NCBI GenBank assembly: GCA_018110985.1
Contig: JAGAWT010000018.1
Coordinates: 1-33,398 of the forward strand
Direction of reading: 5' to 3'
Length of the DNA stretch: 33,398 nucleotides
Source: Oscillospiraceae bacterium
GTDB lineage: Bacteria; Bacillota; Clostridia; Oscillospirales; Ruminococcaceae
Shown: piece by piece, positions 14,526-23,262 of the stretch
How the letters are laid out: each line of letters starts with the position of its first letter
Numbering within the stretch: the stretch's first letter is position 1
Translations under genes and position numbers: made by a program
Notes under the pieces: model-generated
Told to the model about the DNA's origin: nothing
Seen by the model: the letters and a program-made list of their open reading frames with translations, nothing else
Databases searched by the model: none

Positions 14526-17132
14526 AGCAAGTCTTGCAATGGGTACTCTGAAGGGAGAGCAGGAAACATAGTCAAGACCGATCTGGTGGCAGAACTCTAC
14601 GGAGTAGGGATCGCCGCCGTGCTCGCCGCAGATACCGCAGTGAAGAGCGGGATTTACGGGCTTGCCCAGCTTGAGAGCCATTTCCATCAGCTTGCCGACG
14701 CCGTCTCTGTCGAGCTTTGCGAAGGGATCGTTCTCGAAGATCTTGGTGTCATAGTAAGCATCGAGGAACTTGCCTGCATCGTCACGGGAGAAGCCGAAGG
14801 TCATCTGAGTGAGGTCGTTGGTACCGAAGCAGAAGAAGTCAGCTTCCTTGGCGATCTCATCAGCGGTGAGGGCAGCTCTGGGTATCTCGATCATGGTACC
14901 TACCTCGTACTTAAGGTCGGAGCCTGCTGCCTTGATAATTTCATCGGCAACCTCAACAACAATGTTCTTAACGAACTTGAATTCCTTTGCATCGCCTACG
15001 AGGGGGATCATTATCTCGGGCTTAACGTTCCAGTCGGGATGAGCCTTCTTGACATTGATGGCAGCCTTGATAACTGCTCTTGTCTGCATCTTGGCGATCT
15101 CGGGGAATGTAACGGAAAGACGGCAGCCTCTGTGACCCATCATGGGGTTGAACTCATGGAGACCAGCGATTATGTTCTTGATGGTCTCAACGGACTTGCC
15201 CTGAGTCTTGGCGAGGAGCTCGATCTCTTCCTCGGTGTTGGGAACGAATTCATGGAGAGGAGGATCCAGGAACCTGATGGTAACGGGAGTGCCTTCAAGA
15301 GCCTCATAGAGAGCCTCGAAGTCGCCCTGCTGGAGAGGCTCGATCTTAGCGAGAGCCTTCTCTCTCTCTTCAACGGTCTCGGAGCAGATCATCTCTCTGA
15401 AAGCAGCGATCCTGTCAGCCTCGAAGAACATATGCTCTGTTCTTGTCAGACCGATGCCCTCTGCACCCAGCTCTCTTGCCTTCTTGGCATCAGCGGGAGT
15501 ATCGGCATTGGTGCGTACCTTCAGCTTTCTGTACTTGTCTGCCCAAGCCATGATCCTGCCGAATTCACCTGCGATCTGAGCATCAACTGTGGGGATGATG
15601 CCCTCGTAGATGTTACCGGTGGAACCGTCGATGGAGATGAAGTCGCCTTCCTTGAAGATCTTGCCGCCGAGCTCGAACTTCTTGTTCTCTTCATCCATCT
15701 TGATGTCGCCGCAGCCGGAAACGCAGCATTCGCCCATTCCTCTTGCAACAACGGCAGCGTGGGAGGTCATACCGCCTCTTACGGTGAGTATACCCTCGGC
15801 AGCCTTCATGCCGGTGATGTCCTCGGGGGAGGTCTCAAGTCTTACGAGGATGACCTTTTCACCCTTGTCAGCCCACTTAACGGCATCATCAGCTGTGAAT
15901 ACGACCTTACCGCAGGCAGCACCGGGAGATGCACCCAGACCCTTGCCCAGAGGAGTTGCAGCCTTGAGAGCCTTGGTATCGAACTGGGGATGAAGGAGAG
16001 TATCCAGGTTTCTGGGATCGATCATGGCAACAGCCTCAGCCTCGGTCTTGTGACCTTCGTCAACAAGGTCGCAGGCGATCTTGAGAGCAGCCTGAGCGGT
16101 CCTCTTACCGTTGCGGCACTGGAGCATATAGAGCTTCTTGTTCTCTACGGTGAACTCCATGTCCTGCATATCGTGATAGTGGTTCTCGAGAGTCTCGCAA
16201 ACCTTGATGAAATCTGCATAAGCCTCGGGGAACTCCTGCTCCATCTGAGCGATGGGCATGGGAGTGCGGACACCTGCAACAACGTCCTCGCCCTGTGCGT
16301 TCTTAAGGAACTCACCCATGAGCTTCTTTTCGCCTGTTGCGGGATCTCTTGTGAATGCAACGCCCGTACCGGAGTTGTTGTTAAGGTTGCCGAATACCAT
16401 GGGCATTACGTTTACTGCGGTACCCCAGGAATAAGGAATATCGTTGTCACGGCGGTAAACATTTGCACGGGGGTTATCCCATGAACGGAAAACTGCCTCT
16501 ATAGCCAGCTTCAGCTGTTCCTTGGGATCGGAGGGGAAGTCTTTACCGAGCTGATTCTTGTACTCGGCCTTGAACTGCTCTGCAAGAGTCTTGAGGTCAG
16601 CAGCAGTAAGATCAACGTCGTACTGAACGCCCTTTTCTGCCTTCATCTTGTCGATGAGCTGCTCAAAATACTTCTTGCCCACTTCCATAACTACATCGGA
16701 GAACATCTGGATGAATCTTCTGTAGGAGTCGTAAACGAATCTTTCAAATTCGGGAGTGGGGTTGCCTGCGATCATAGCGGCAACTACCTCGTCGTTGAGA
16801 CCGAGGTTGAGGATGGTGTCCATCATGCCGGGCATAGAAGCTCTGGCACCTGAACGAACGGAAACGAGCAGGGGATTCTGGAGATCGCCGAATTTCTTGC
16901 CGTTGATCTCTTCCATTTTCTTAACGCCCTCAAGAGCCTGAGACATGATCTCATCATTGATCTTGCGGCCGTCCTCGTAGTACTGGGTACAAGCCTCTGT
17001 GGTGATGGTGAAGCCCTGAGGAACGGGGAGACCGATGCTTGTCATCTCGGCAAGGTTAGCGCCCTTACCGCCGAGAAGGTTGCGCATTGTCATGTCGCCC
17101 TCTGTGAACATGTATACCCATTTGTTTGCCAT
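14490..17132 (-). CDS. ppdK: Pyruvate, phosphate dikinase
   Basis: It interconverts pyruvate + ATP + Pi and phosphoenolpyruvate + AMP + PPi. In many anaerobes it replaces or complements pyruvate kinase. About 880 residues, full length: N-terminal nucleotide-binding domain (GGKGANLAEMTSIGLPVPQGF), central phosphohistidine domain with the catalytic His in GGMTSHAAVVARGMG, and a PEP/pyruvate barrel with the catalytic Cys in CGICGEHGG. The frame is open from 17204, but GGAGGT seven bases before the ATG at 17132 (MANKWVYMF) fixes the start. The last codons lie in the 37-bp repeat of an integrated element, and the encoded end AEMKK may differ from the ancestral one by one residue. Confidence 0.96.
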   Translation of the reverse strand: MANKWVYMFTEGDMTMRNLLGGKGANLAEMTSIGLPVPQGFTITTEACTQYYEDGRKINDEIMSQALEGVKKMEEINGKKFGDLQNPLLVSVRSGARASMPGMMDTILNLGLNDEVVAAMIAGNPTPEFERFVYDSYRRFIQMFSDVVMEVGKKYFEQLIDKMKAEKGVQYDVDLTAADLKTLAEQFKAEYKNQLGKDFPSDPKEQLKLAIEAVFRSWDNPRANVYRRDNDIPYSWGTAVNVMPMVFGNLNNNSGTGVAFTRDPATGEKKLMGEFLKNAQGEDVVAGVRTPMPIAQMEQEFPEAYADFIKVCETLENHYHDMQDMEFTVENKKLYMLQCRNGKRTAQAALKIACDLVDEGHKTEAEAVAMIDPRNLDTLLHPQFDTKALKAATPLGKGLGASPGAACGKVVFTADDAVKWADKGEKVILVRLETSPEDITGMKAAEGILTVRGGMTSHAAVVARGMGECCVSGCGDIKMDEENKKFELGGKIFKEGDFISIDGSTGNIYEGIIPTVDAQIAGEFGRIMAWADKYRKLKVRTNADTPADAKKARELGAEGIGLTRTEHMFFEADRIAAFREMICSETVEEREKALAKIEPLQQGDFEALYEALEGTPVTIRFLDPPLHEFVPNTEEEIELLAKTQGKSVETIKNIIAGLHEFNPMMGHRGCRLSVTFPEIAKMQTRAVIKAAINVKKAHPDWNVKPEIMIPLVGDAKEFKFVKNIVVEVADEIIKAAGSDLKYEVGTMIEIPRAALTADEIAKEADFFCFGTNDLTQMTFGFSRDDAGKFLDAYYDTKIFENDPFAKLDRDGVGKLMEMALKLGKPVNPALHCGICGEHGGDPYSVEFCHQIGLDYVSCSPFRVPIARLAAAQAAIAEMKK

Positions 17133-17210
17133 TGGATCTACCTCCATACAATGTTTACTGCTTTTCATCGTGCGCACGCATCCTGTTTGCGGGCACAATG
17201 ACATAAATAC

Positions 17211-17246
17211 ATTATAACAAATTATTACAACAATTTCTATTGTAAT
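17211..17246 (-). promoter_or_regulatory. ppdK promoter with an inverted repeat over the -35 position
   Basis: Minus strand: an extended -10, TGTTATAAT (TATAAT at 17216-17211), with no good -35 box. The inverted repeat ATTACAA (17224-17230) / TTGTAAT (17240-17246), 7-bp arms and a 9-nt gap, is centred where the -35 box should be. This suggests an operator or activator site; the regulator is unknown. The ppdK leader is about 75 nt. Confidence 0.5.
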
Positions 17247-17399
17247 TTCTGTGAAAATAATGGGGCAAAATTTGTGGAAAACTCACAAAAATGATAAAAG
17301 TCGGGAAAATGTGCCGCTTTGTTAAAAAAACAACAACAGATAGGATCATTTTCGCTTATAATGTCTGCTGCGGCTTATGTACAAAATGCTCAAAAGTCC
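17247..17399. other. Intergenic stretch between divergent ppdK and formate dehydrogenase promoters
   Basis: No gene is supported. TTTGTG (17271-17276) and CACAAA (17284-17289) form a Rex-like inverted repeat, but the gap is 7 nt rather than the usual 8. A TATAAT-like box near 17360 lacks a -35 partner. Confidence 0.3.
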
Positions 17400-17428
17400 T
17401 TGACTTTTGTCCGATTTTATTGTATAAT
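17400..17428 (+). promoter_or_regulatory. Promoter of the formate dehydrogenase/molybdenum cofactor operon
   Basis: TTGACT (17400-17405), 17 nt, TATAAT (17423-17428). The next eleven genes on the plus strand are overlapping or separated by less than 20 nt, and I found no other clear promoter among them, so this one probably drives about 12 kb. Confidence 0.8.
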
Positions 17429-17447
17429 GGTGAGCAATACCAACGCC

Positions 17448-17491
17448 CCTGCACTGCTCGTTCAAAGTGCGGCAGAAGTGCCGTGTGCAGG
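17448..17491 (+). promoter_or_regulatory. Folded leader of the formate dehydrogenase operon
   Basis: CCTGCAC (17448-17454) pairs with GTGCAGG (17485-17491). The enclosed segment holds a perfect hairpin CGGCA-gaag-TGCCG (17470-17483). The leader of about 85 nt ends in GAGGT before the ATG at 17520. It does not show the long Moco-motif consensus as I remember it, and no U-tract follows. It could be a small regulatory structure or a stabilising 5' element. Confidence 0.4.
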
Positions 17492-17519
17492 CATTCTGAT
17501 TATTATGAGGTAGATCTTT

Positions 17520-19349
17520 ATGAAAAAGCTGGCAAGAAGAGACAGTATGAACGCACGCATAGACGTGGTACTCAGAAAGTTTCGATCAAGGATGAATTCC
17601 TATCCTCCCGGGATGTGCCCTCTTGTGCTGTACAGATCCCTTCTGCAGATCTCCATGAACCAGACCTGCGGAAAGTGCGTTCCCTGCCGTGACGGCCTTG
17701 TGGAAGTGGACAGGCTGCTGTGCGATATCCTCAACGGTGATGCGGATGAAGGCACCCTCAGCCGTATGGAGAGCATGTGCAGGATGATCGCCCGAACTGC
17801 GGACTGCGCCGTGGGTGTGGTGGCTGCCGACCTTATACTTGACAGCCTCAGGGAATTTGCCGATGAGTACGAGAGCCATATCAAGAACAGAAAGTGCATA
17901 GAGAATGTTACCCAGACCATACCCTGCGTCACCATGTGCCCCGCTCATGTGGATGTGCCGGGTTATGTGGCTCTTATCCATGCGGGGGACTGCGAAGGCG
18001 CCATCAGGAAGATAAGGGAGAAAAACCCGTTCCCCACCGCCTGTGCCATGGTCTGTGAGCACCCCTGCGAGAGAAAATGCCGCAGGATGATAATAGATGA
18101 GGCAATAAACATAAGGGGCCTGAAAAAGTATGCGGTGGACAAGGTCAGCGCCAGGGATGCGGGGCTTCCGCCGAAAAATGTGAGCACGGGAAAGAGCGTC
18201 GCCGTCATAGGAGCGGGTCCCTCCGGGCTTACGGCTGCGTATTTCCTCTCTCTTATGGGGCACCATGTGGATGTGTATGACGAGCATGAGAAGCCCGGCG
18301 GTATGCTCCGCTACGGCATCCCCGAGTACAGACTTCCCAAAAAGCGCCTTGATGAGGACATAGAGTCCATTCTTGCTCTTGGGGACATAGATATGAAGTG
18401 CGGCACCAAGATCGGAAGGGATATTTCCTTTGAGGATGTCAGGGATTCCCACGATGCGGTATATCTGGGATTGGGTGCGCAGCTTGGGAACCGTATGCCC
18501 GTAGAGGGAGCGGACGGTAAGAATGTCATACCGGCGGCTGATTTCCTGCAGCTTGTGGCAAACGGGAACGCTCCCGACCTTACGGGTAAGAAAGTAGTGC
18601 TCATAGGCGGCGGAAATGTTGCCATGGATGCGGCGAGAACGGCTGTAAGGCTGAGCGCAGAGACCGTTCATGTTTTTACGAGAAAGCGTGACGACTACAC
18701 TGCTCTTGAAAGCGAGATAGAATCTGCAATGCAGGAGGGAGTGCGTTTCAGGACACTGCTCTCTTTCCTCAATATAGAACTTGACGATGATAACGCCGTC
18801 CGTGCGGTATGGCTCCAGCCCGAGATAGTGGGAGAATACGATGCCTACGGCTTTGTGACCACCGAACATTCAAGCAATTACCCCTATCGTTTCCTTTGCG
18901 ATTACCTTATCCTTGGCGTGGGGCAGAGGAGCGATTCCGCAGTATTTGAGCAGGCAGGCATACCTACCGTAAGGGGCAGGATAGACGCAGGTCTTACCAC
19001 GGAGGTAAAGGACAGCCCGGGGATCTTCTCCGGCGGAGACTGCGTAACAGGTCCATCCACTGCCATAAATGCCATTGCGGCAGGACAGGTGGCAGCTTTC
19101 AACATAGATGAATATCTGGGCTATCACCACAAGGTGCTGAGCGATACGCCGCTTCCGGCAGCTGTGCCCAATCCCTGCATACCCACCGGGCGTGCGGAGA
19201 TAGAGGAGAAGGATCCCTTTGAGCGCAGGGATAATTTTGACTTTGTGGAAATGCTCATGACGGACGAAGAGGCAATGAGGGAATCGGGAAGGTGCCTCAG
19301 GTGCGACTATTACGGCTGCGGAGCCATGACGGGAGGCAGAGGCGAATGA
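17520..19349 (+). CDS. NuoF C-terminus/GltD-type flavoprotein fusion, electron partner of formate dehydrogenase
   Basis: 609 residues. Residues about 40-120 match only the C-terminal 4Fe-4S part of NuoF-type subunits (C50-x2-C53-x2-C56 and C96); the FMN/NADH-binding part of NuoF is missing. Then comes a glutamate-synthase-small-subunit-like module. Its FeS region has Cys 136, 140, 175, 179, 183 and 187, its FAD site is GAGPSG (231-236), and its NAD(P)H site is GGGNVAMD (363-370). A Cys-rich end follows (CLRCDYYGCG). The likely role is to pass electrons between NAD(P)H and the FeS chain of the FdhA encoded next, which it overlaps by 4 nt. The nucleotide preference and any bifurcation with ferredoxin cannot be told from sequence. 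Confidence 0.85.
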   Translation: MKKLARRDSMNARIDVVLRKFRSRMNSYPPGMCPLVLYRSLLQISMNQTCGKCVPCRDGLVEVDRLLCDILNGDADEGTLSRMESMCRMIARTADCAVGVVAADLILDSLREFADEYESHIKNRKCIENVTQTIPCVTMCPAHVDVPGYVALIHAGDCEGAIRKIREKNPFPTACAMVCEHPCERKCRRMIIDEAINIRGLKKYAVDKVSARDAGLPPKNVSTGKSVAVIGAGPSGLTAAYFLSLMGHHVDVYDEHEKPGGMLRYGIPEYRLPKKRLDEDIESILALGDIDMKCGTKIGRDISFEDVRDSHDAVYLGLGAQLGNRMPVEGADGKNVIPAADFLQLVANGNAPDLTGKKVVLIGGGNVAMDAARTAVRLSAETVHVFTRKRDDYTALESEIESAMQEGVRFRTLLSFLNIELDDDNAVRAVWLQPEIVGEYDAYGFVTTEHSSNYPYRFLCDYLILGVGQRSDSAVFEQAGIPTVRGRIDAGLTTEVKDSPGIFSGGDCVTGPSTAINAIAAGQVAAFNIDEYLGYHHKVLSDTPLPAAVPNPCIPTGRAEIEEKDPFERRDNFDFVEMLMTDEEAMRESGRCLRCDYYGCGAMTGGRGE

Positions 19350-22057
19350 TCTGTATAAATATAAACGGCAGGGATATCGAGACTGCCGAAAATTTCAGTA
19401 TCCTCGATGCTGCAAGGGCAAACGGCATAAAGATCCCCACACTGTGCTATATGGAGGGCGTTTCCGACATAGGTATGTGCCGTCTCTGCGTAGTGGAGGT
19501 GGAGGGCTTCAAGAACTTTCTTCCTGCCTGCCGCACAAAGGCAGCGGACGGGATGAAGATAACCACCGAGAGCGAGGAGCTTACGGCTTACAGGAGGGAG
19601 ATGCTGGATCTTATCCTCTCCAACCATCACCTTGACTGCATGAGCTGTGCGGCAAACGGCACCTGTGAGCTCCAGGACCTTTGCAACCGCTACGGCGTAA
19701 AACATTCTTCCTACGAGGGATCACGCAGGGAGATAGAGAACAAGATGCCCGTTCTTTCGGACAATCCGTTCATCACCTATGATCCCGGCAAGTGTATACA
19801 CTGTCAAAGATGTATAAATGTCTGTCACACCATAGCCCGTAACGGTACTCTCAGAAACGGCAGGAGCGGTACCTTTCACATGGTGGATGCACCCTTCGGA
19901 AAAGGCTACAAGCTGACAGGCTGCGAGAGCTGCGGCAATTGTGCAAGTGTCTGTCCCACAGGTGCCCTCACCCTCAAGACGGAAGAAAAGTACCGCAACT
20001 GGGAGGTCAAAAAGACACTTACCACCTGTCCCCACTGTGCAACAGGCTGCCAGTTCTATCTGGTGGTAAAGGATAACAAGGTGGTCAATGTAGAGCCCGC
20101 CTACGGTCCCTCCAACCACAACAGGCTCTGCGTAAAGGGGCGCAGCGGAAGCTATGACTTCGTTCATTCCCCCGACAGGCTCACCGATCCCCTCATAAAG
20201 GACAGGGAAACAGGGGAGTTCCGCAAGGCAAGCTGGGAGGAGGCTATAGCTTATACCGCAAAGAGGCTGACCGAGATAAAGGAAAAGTACGGTGCGGAGA
20301 GCCTTGCAGGCTTTGCCTGCTCCCGTTCCGCCAACGAAGATATCTATATGCTGCAGAAAATGGTGCGCACCTGCTTTGGCAGCAACAACACCGATAACTG
20401 TGCCCGTGTCTGCCATTCCGCAACTGTTGCCGGACTTGCAAGGACACTGGGTTCAGGTGCTATGACCAACCCCATCCACGACATCACTCACGATGTGGAC
20501 TGCATCCTTCTGGTAGGTTCAAACCCGGAGGAGGCACATCCTGTGGTGGGTATGCAGATAAGAAAGGCTGTTCAGACAGGCACAAGGCTGATCGTAGTGG
20601 ATCCCAGAGACATCGGTCTTACAAAATACGCCGACATCCACCTGAAGATACGCCCCGGCACCAATGTGGCATTTGCCAACGGCATGATGCACGTCATGAT
20701 AAAGGAGGATCTCATCGACCACGGCTATGTGGAGAAATACTCTGAGGGCTTTGACAAATTAAAGGAGACAGTCGAGAAATACACCCCGGAATATGTGGGT
20801 GAGATCTGTCACATAGACCCCAAAAAGCTGGTGGAGGCTGCAAGGATGTATGCCACCGCAAAGAAGGCGCCCATAATCTACTGCCTTGGGGTCACCGAAC
20901 ACTCTACGGGGACAGAAGGCGTTATGTGTATGTCGGATATGGCGGTGCTCTGCGGAAAGATAGGAAAGAGCGGCTGCGGCGTCAATCCGCTGAGAGGTCA
21001 GAACAATGTTCAGGGAGCCTGTGACATGGGCGCTCTGCCTACGGATTATCCCGGCTATCAGAAAGTGGATAACGATGAGGTAAGGCAGAAGTTTGAAAAG
21101 GAATGGGGAGTATCTCTCAGCCCCAAGCCCGGACTTAAAGCGACGGAGGTCTTTCCCGCAGCCATAGAGGGCAGGATAAAGGGTCTTTACATTTTCGGAG
21201 AGGATCCGATAGTGACCGACCCCGACACCCACCATATAGACAAGGCGCTGAGAAGCCTCGATTTCCTTGTGGTGCAGGAGCTTTTCATGACTAAGACCGC
21301 AGCCTATGCGGATGTCGTTCTTCCCGGTGTCAGCTATGCGGAAAAGGAAGGCACTTTTACCAATACGGAGCGCCGTGTCCAGCGTATAAGAAAGGCTGTG
21401 GAGCCCACAGGGAATGCCCGTCTCGATACGGATATCATTACCGAGCTGATGAACGCCATGGGCTACCCGCAGAAAAGGCTCACCGCAGCGGAGATCATGG
21501 ATGAGATAGCCCGTGTGACACCTTCCTTCGGAGGTATCAGCTTTGAAAGGCTGGATGCGGGCGAGAGCCTGCAGTGGCCCTGCAGGGATAAGGATCACAA
21601 GGGAACTCCCATAATGCACGCAGGTGCTCCCGCAAGGGGAAAGGCGCTGCTTTATGCGGTGGATTACAAGCCGTCAAACGAGCTACCCGACGAGGAGTAT
21701 CCCTTTATCCTCACTACGGGGCGCATACTCTACCACTACAATGCCGCTGCCATGACTTCAAGGGTACAGGGGCTGATGGATATTGCGGGTGAGGGCTTTA
21801 TAGAGATAAACATCCGTGATGCCAGGGAAAAGGGTATTTCCGACGGAGAGCGCATAAAGGTCATGAGCCGCAGAGGAGAGATAACCGCTGTGGCAAGAGT
21901 CGGAAGAAAGGTGTCCCAAGGTGAGACATGGATGCCCTTCCATTTCCCCGATTCTCCCGTAAATGTGCTCACGAATGCAGCACTTGATGAATTTGCCCGC
22001 ATACCGGAATACAAGGTGTGTGCGGTGCGCATAGAAAAGATAAGCAATGAGTGCTGA
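19346..22057 (+). CDS. fdhA: Molybdenum formate dehydrogenase catalytic subunit with NuoG-like N-terminus
   Basis: About 903 residues. The N-terminus carries a 2Fe-2S ferredoxin domain (C34, C45, C48, C62), the His-Cys NuoG-type site (HHLDCMSCAANGTC), two 4Fe-4S clusters (C150/153/156/160 and C193/196/199/203), and the 4Fe-4S of the molybdopterin domain (C228, C231, C235, C262). The active site reads ARVCHSATV, so Cys356-His357 replaces the selenocysteine used by many FdhF proteins. It oxidises formate or reduces CO2 using a bis-MGD cofactor. The start at 19346 (MICININGRD) is chosen over an upstream in-frame ATG because it overlaps the previous stop (ATGA) behind GGAGG. NADP-linked nitrate or assimilatory enzymes are less likely given fdhD downstream. 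Confidence 0.92.
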   Translation: MICININGRDIETAENFSILDAARANGIKIPTLCYMEGVSDIGMCRLCVVEVEGFKNFLPACRTKAADGMKITTESEELTAYRREMLDLILSNHHLDCMSCAANGTCELQDLCNRYGVKHSSYEGSRREIENKMPVLSDNPFITYDPGKCIHCQRCINVCHTIARNGTLRNGRSGTFHMVDAPFGKGYKLTGCESCGNCASVCPTGALTLKTEEKYRNWEVKKTLTTCPHCATGCQFYLVVKDNKVVNVEPAYGPSNHNRLCVKGRSGSYDFVHSPDRLTDPLIKDRETGEFRKASWEEAIAYTAKRLTEIKEKYGAESLAGFACSRSANEDIYMLQKMVRTCFGSNNTDNCARVCHSATVAGLARTLGSGAMTNPIHDITHDVDCILLVGSNPEEAHPVVGMQIRKAVQTGTRLIVVDPRDIGLTKYADIHLKIRPGTNVAFANGMMHVMIKEDLIDHGYVEKYSEGFDKLKETVEKYTPEYVGEICHIDPKKLVEAARMYATAKKAPIIYCLGVTEHSTGTEGVMCMSDMAVLCGKIGKSGCGVNPLRGQNNVQGACDMGALPTDYPGYQKVDNDEVRQKFEKEWGVSLSPKPGLKATEVFPAAIEGRIKGLYIFGEDPIVTDPDTHHIDKALRSLDFLVVQELFMTKTAAYADVVLPGVSYAEKEGTFTNTERRVQRIRKAVEPTGNARLDTDIITELMNAMGYPQKRLTAAEIMDEIARVTPSFGGISFERLDAGESLQWPCRDKDHKGTPIMHAGAPARGKALLYAVDYKPSNELPDEEYPFILTTGRILYHYNAAAMTSRVQGLMDIAGEGFIEINIRDAREKGISDGERIKVMSRRGEITAVARVGRKVSQGETWMPFHFPDSPVNVLTNAALDEFARIPEYKVCAVRIEKISNEC

Positions 22058-23258
22058 GCGGCTTATGGAGTTGGAGAAGGCAAGGGACTCCCTGCTTTCT
22101 CACATACTCCCCTTAAAAGAGACTGAGACGGCAGAGCTTTCCGATGCATTCGGGCGGGTCTGCGCAGAGGATGTGTATTCAAAGGCGGATGCCCCCTCCT
22201 TTCCACGTTCCGCCATGGACGGATATGCTGTGTATTCGGGTGATATAGCAGGAGCCTCGCAGAACTCTCCCGTGACTCTGACAGTGGTATGTGAAATGCT
22301 TGCGGGAGATCATACAGACATACAGTATGCTCCCGAAACTGCCGTAAGGGTGATGACAGGCGGCTTTATACCCGAAGGCTACGACTGTGTCGTGAAGCAG
22401 GAGGATACGGACTATGGGGAGAAGTGCGTCAGGATATACAAGGCGGTGTCTCCTTTTACCAATTATTCCGGAGCAGGAGAGGAGTTTTCAAAGGGAGACC
22501 TGCTTGTAAAAAAGGGCAGTATCATAGGGCGTATAGACGGATACCTGCTCGCAAGCGGCGGTGTCGGCAGTGTAAGTGTATACAGGCGCCCCCGCATTGC
22601 GATCATCACCACCGGGTCGGAGCTTCAGGAGCCTTGCACTCCCCTGCAAAAGGGACATATCTACAACGGTCTTTCCTACCTGCTCTCTGCTGCCGTGAAA
22701 GAAATTGGCGCAGAGCCCGTGTACTGTATCGGGTGCAAAGACGACGAAGAAGACATAGCCGACACCATACAGGGCATATCCGGGGACGTGGATCTGGTCA
22801 TCACCACGGGGGGAGTTTCCGTCGGAAAGAAGGACCTTATCCCCGCAGCTATGAAAAAGCTGGGTGCAGAGGTGCTTTTCCACGGTGTGGACATACAGCC
22901 GGGGACACCAACCATGGCAGGCGTTTACTGCGGCGGTGTGATACTCAGCCTTTCGGGAAATCCCTTTGCGGCTCTTGCAAACTTTGACTATTATTTCCCC
23001 TGTATCATGGAGAAGCTCACGGGCTGCAAGAGCTATGGCACAGTGGTCAAAAAGGCTGTAATGGGTGCCGGCTACCCTAAGGAAAATGTCCGCCGCAGGC
23101 TTGTGCGTGCGTGGTATGAGGACGGCAGGGTATATCCCGCAGTGAAGCACTTTGCTTCTGTGGTGGGGAACCTCAGGGAGTGCAACTGTTATATGGATGT
23201 TCCTCCCCGTTCTCCGCTCCATGTGGGAGACAGTGTAAATATCAGAATGATGAGATAG
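22047..23258 (+). CDS. moeA: Molybdopterin molybdotransferase
   Basis: Inserts molybdate into adenylylated molybdopterin. 403 residues with MoeA domain order: the N-terminal FPRSAMDGYAV motif, the MoCF-binding domain (TTGSEL; VITTGGVSVGKKD; GTPTMAG; LSGNPFAAL), and a C-terminal beta domain. All key motifs are intact. The start overlaps the end of fdhA by 11 nt, so translation is coupled. Confidence 0.94.
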   Translation: MSAERLMELEKARDSLLSHILPLKETETAELSDAFGRVCAEDVYSKADAPSFPRSAMDGYAVYSGDIAGASQNSPVTLTVVCEMLAGDHTDIQYAPETAVRVMTGGFIPEGYDCVVKQEDTDYGEKCVRIYKAVSPFTNYSGAGEEFSKGDLLVKKGSIIGRIDGYLLASGGVGSVSVYRRPRIAIITTGSELQEPCTPLQKGHIYNGLSYLLSAAVKEIGAEPVYCIGCKDDEEDIADTIQGISGDVDLVITTGGVSVGKKDLIPAAMKKLGAEVLFHGVDIQPGTPTMAGVYCGGVILSLSGNPFAALANFDYYFPCIMEKLTGCKSYGTVVKKAVMGAGYPKENVRRRLVRAWYEDGRVYPAVKHFASVVGNLRECNCYMDVPPRSPLHVGDSVNIRMMR

Positions 23259-23262
23259 GATC

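Noticed and set aside
14586-16484. 632-codon plus-strand ORF inside ppdK
   Set aside because: It is a mirror frame of the strongly biased ppdK sequence, has no ribosome site or recognisable domains, and ppdK is certain.
17271-17289. Rex operator (TTTGTG...CACAAA) between ppdK and the formate dehydrogenase operon
   Set aside because: The arm spacing is one base short of the Rex consensus, and the site is far from both promoters' core elements.
17586-18869. 427-codon minus-strand ORF within the flavoprotein fusion gene
   Set aside because: Antisense shadow of a gene with clear FeS, FAD and NAD(P) motifs; no promoter or ribosome site.
20000-20500. Selenocysteine (UGA plus SECIS) in fdhA
   Set aside because: The active-site codon is TGC (Cys), and the frame has no internal TGA.
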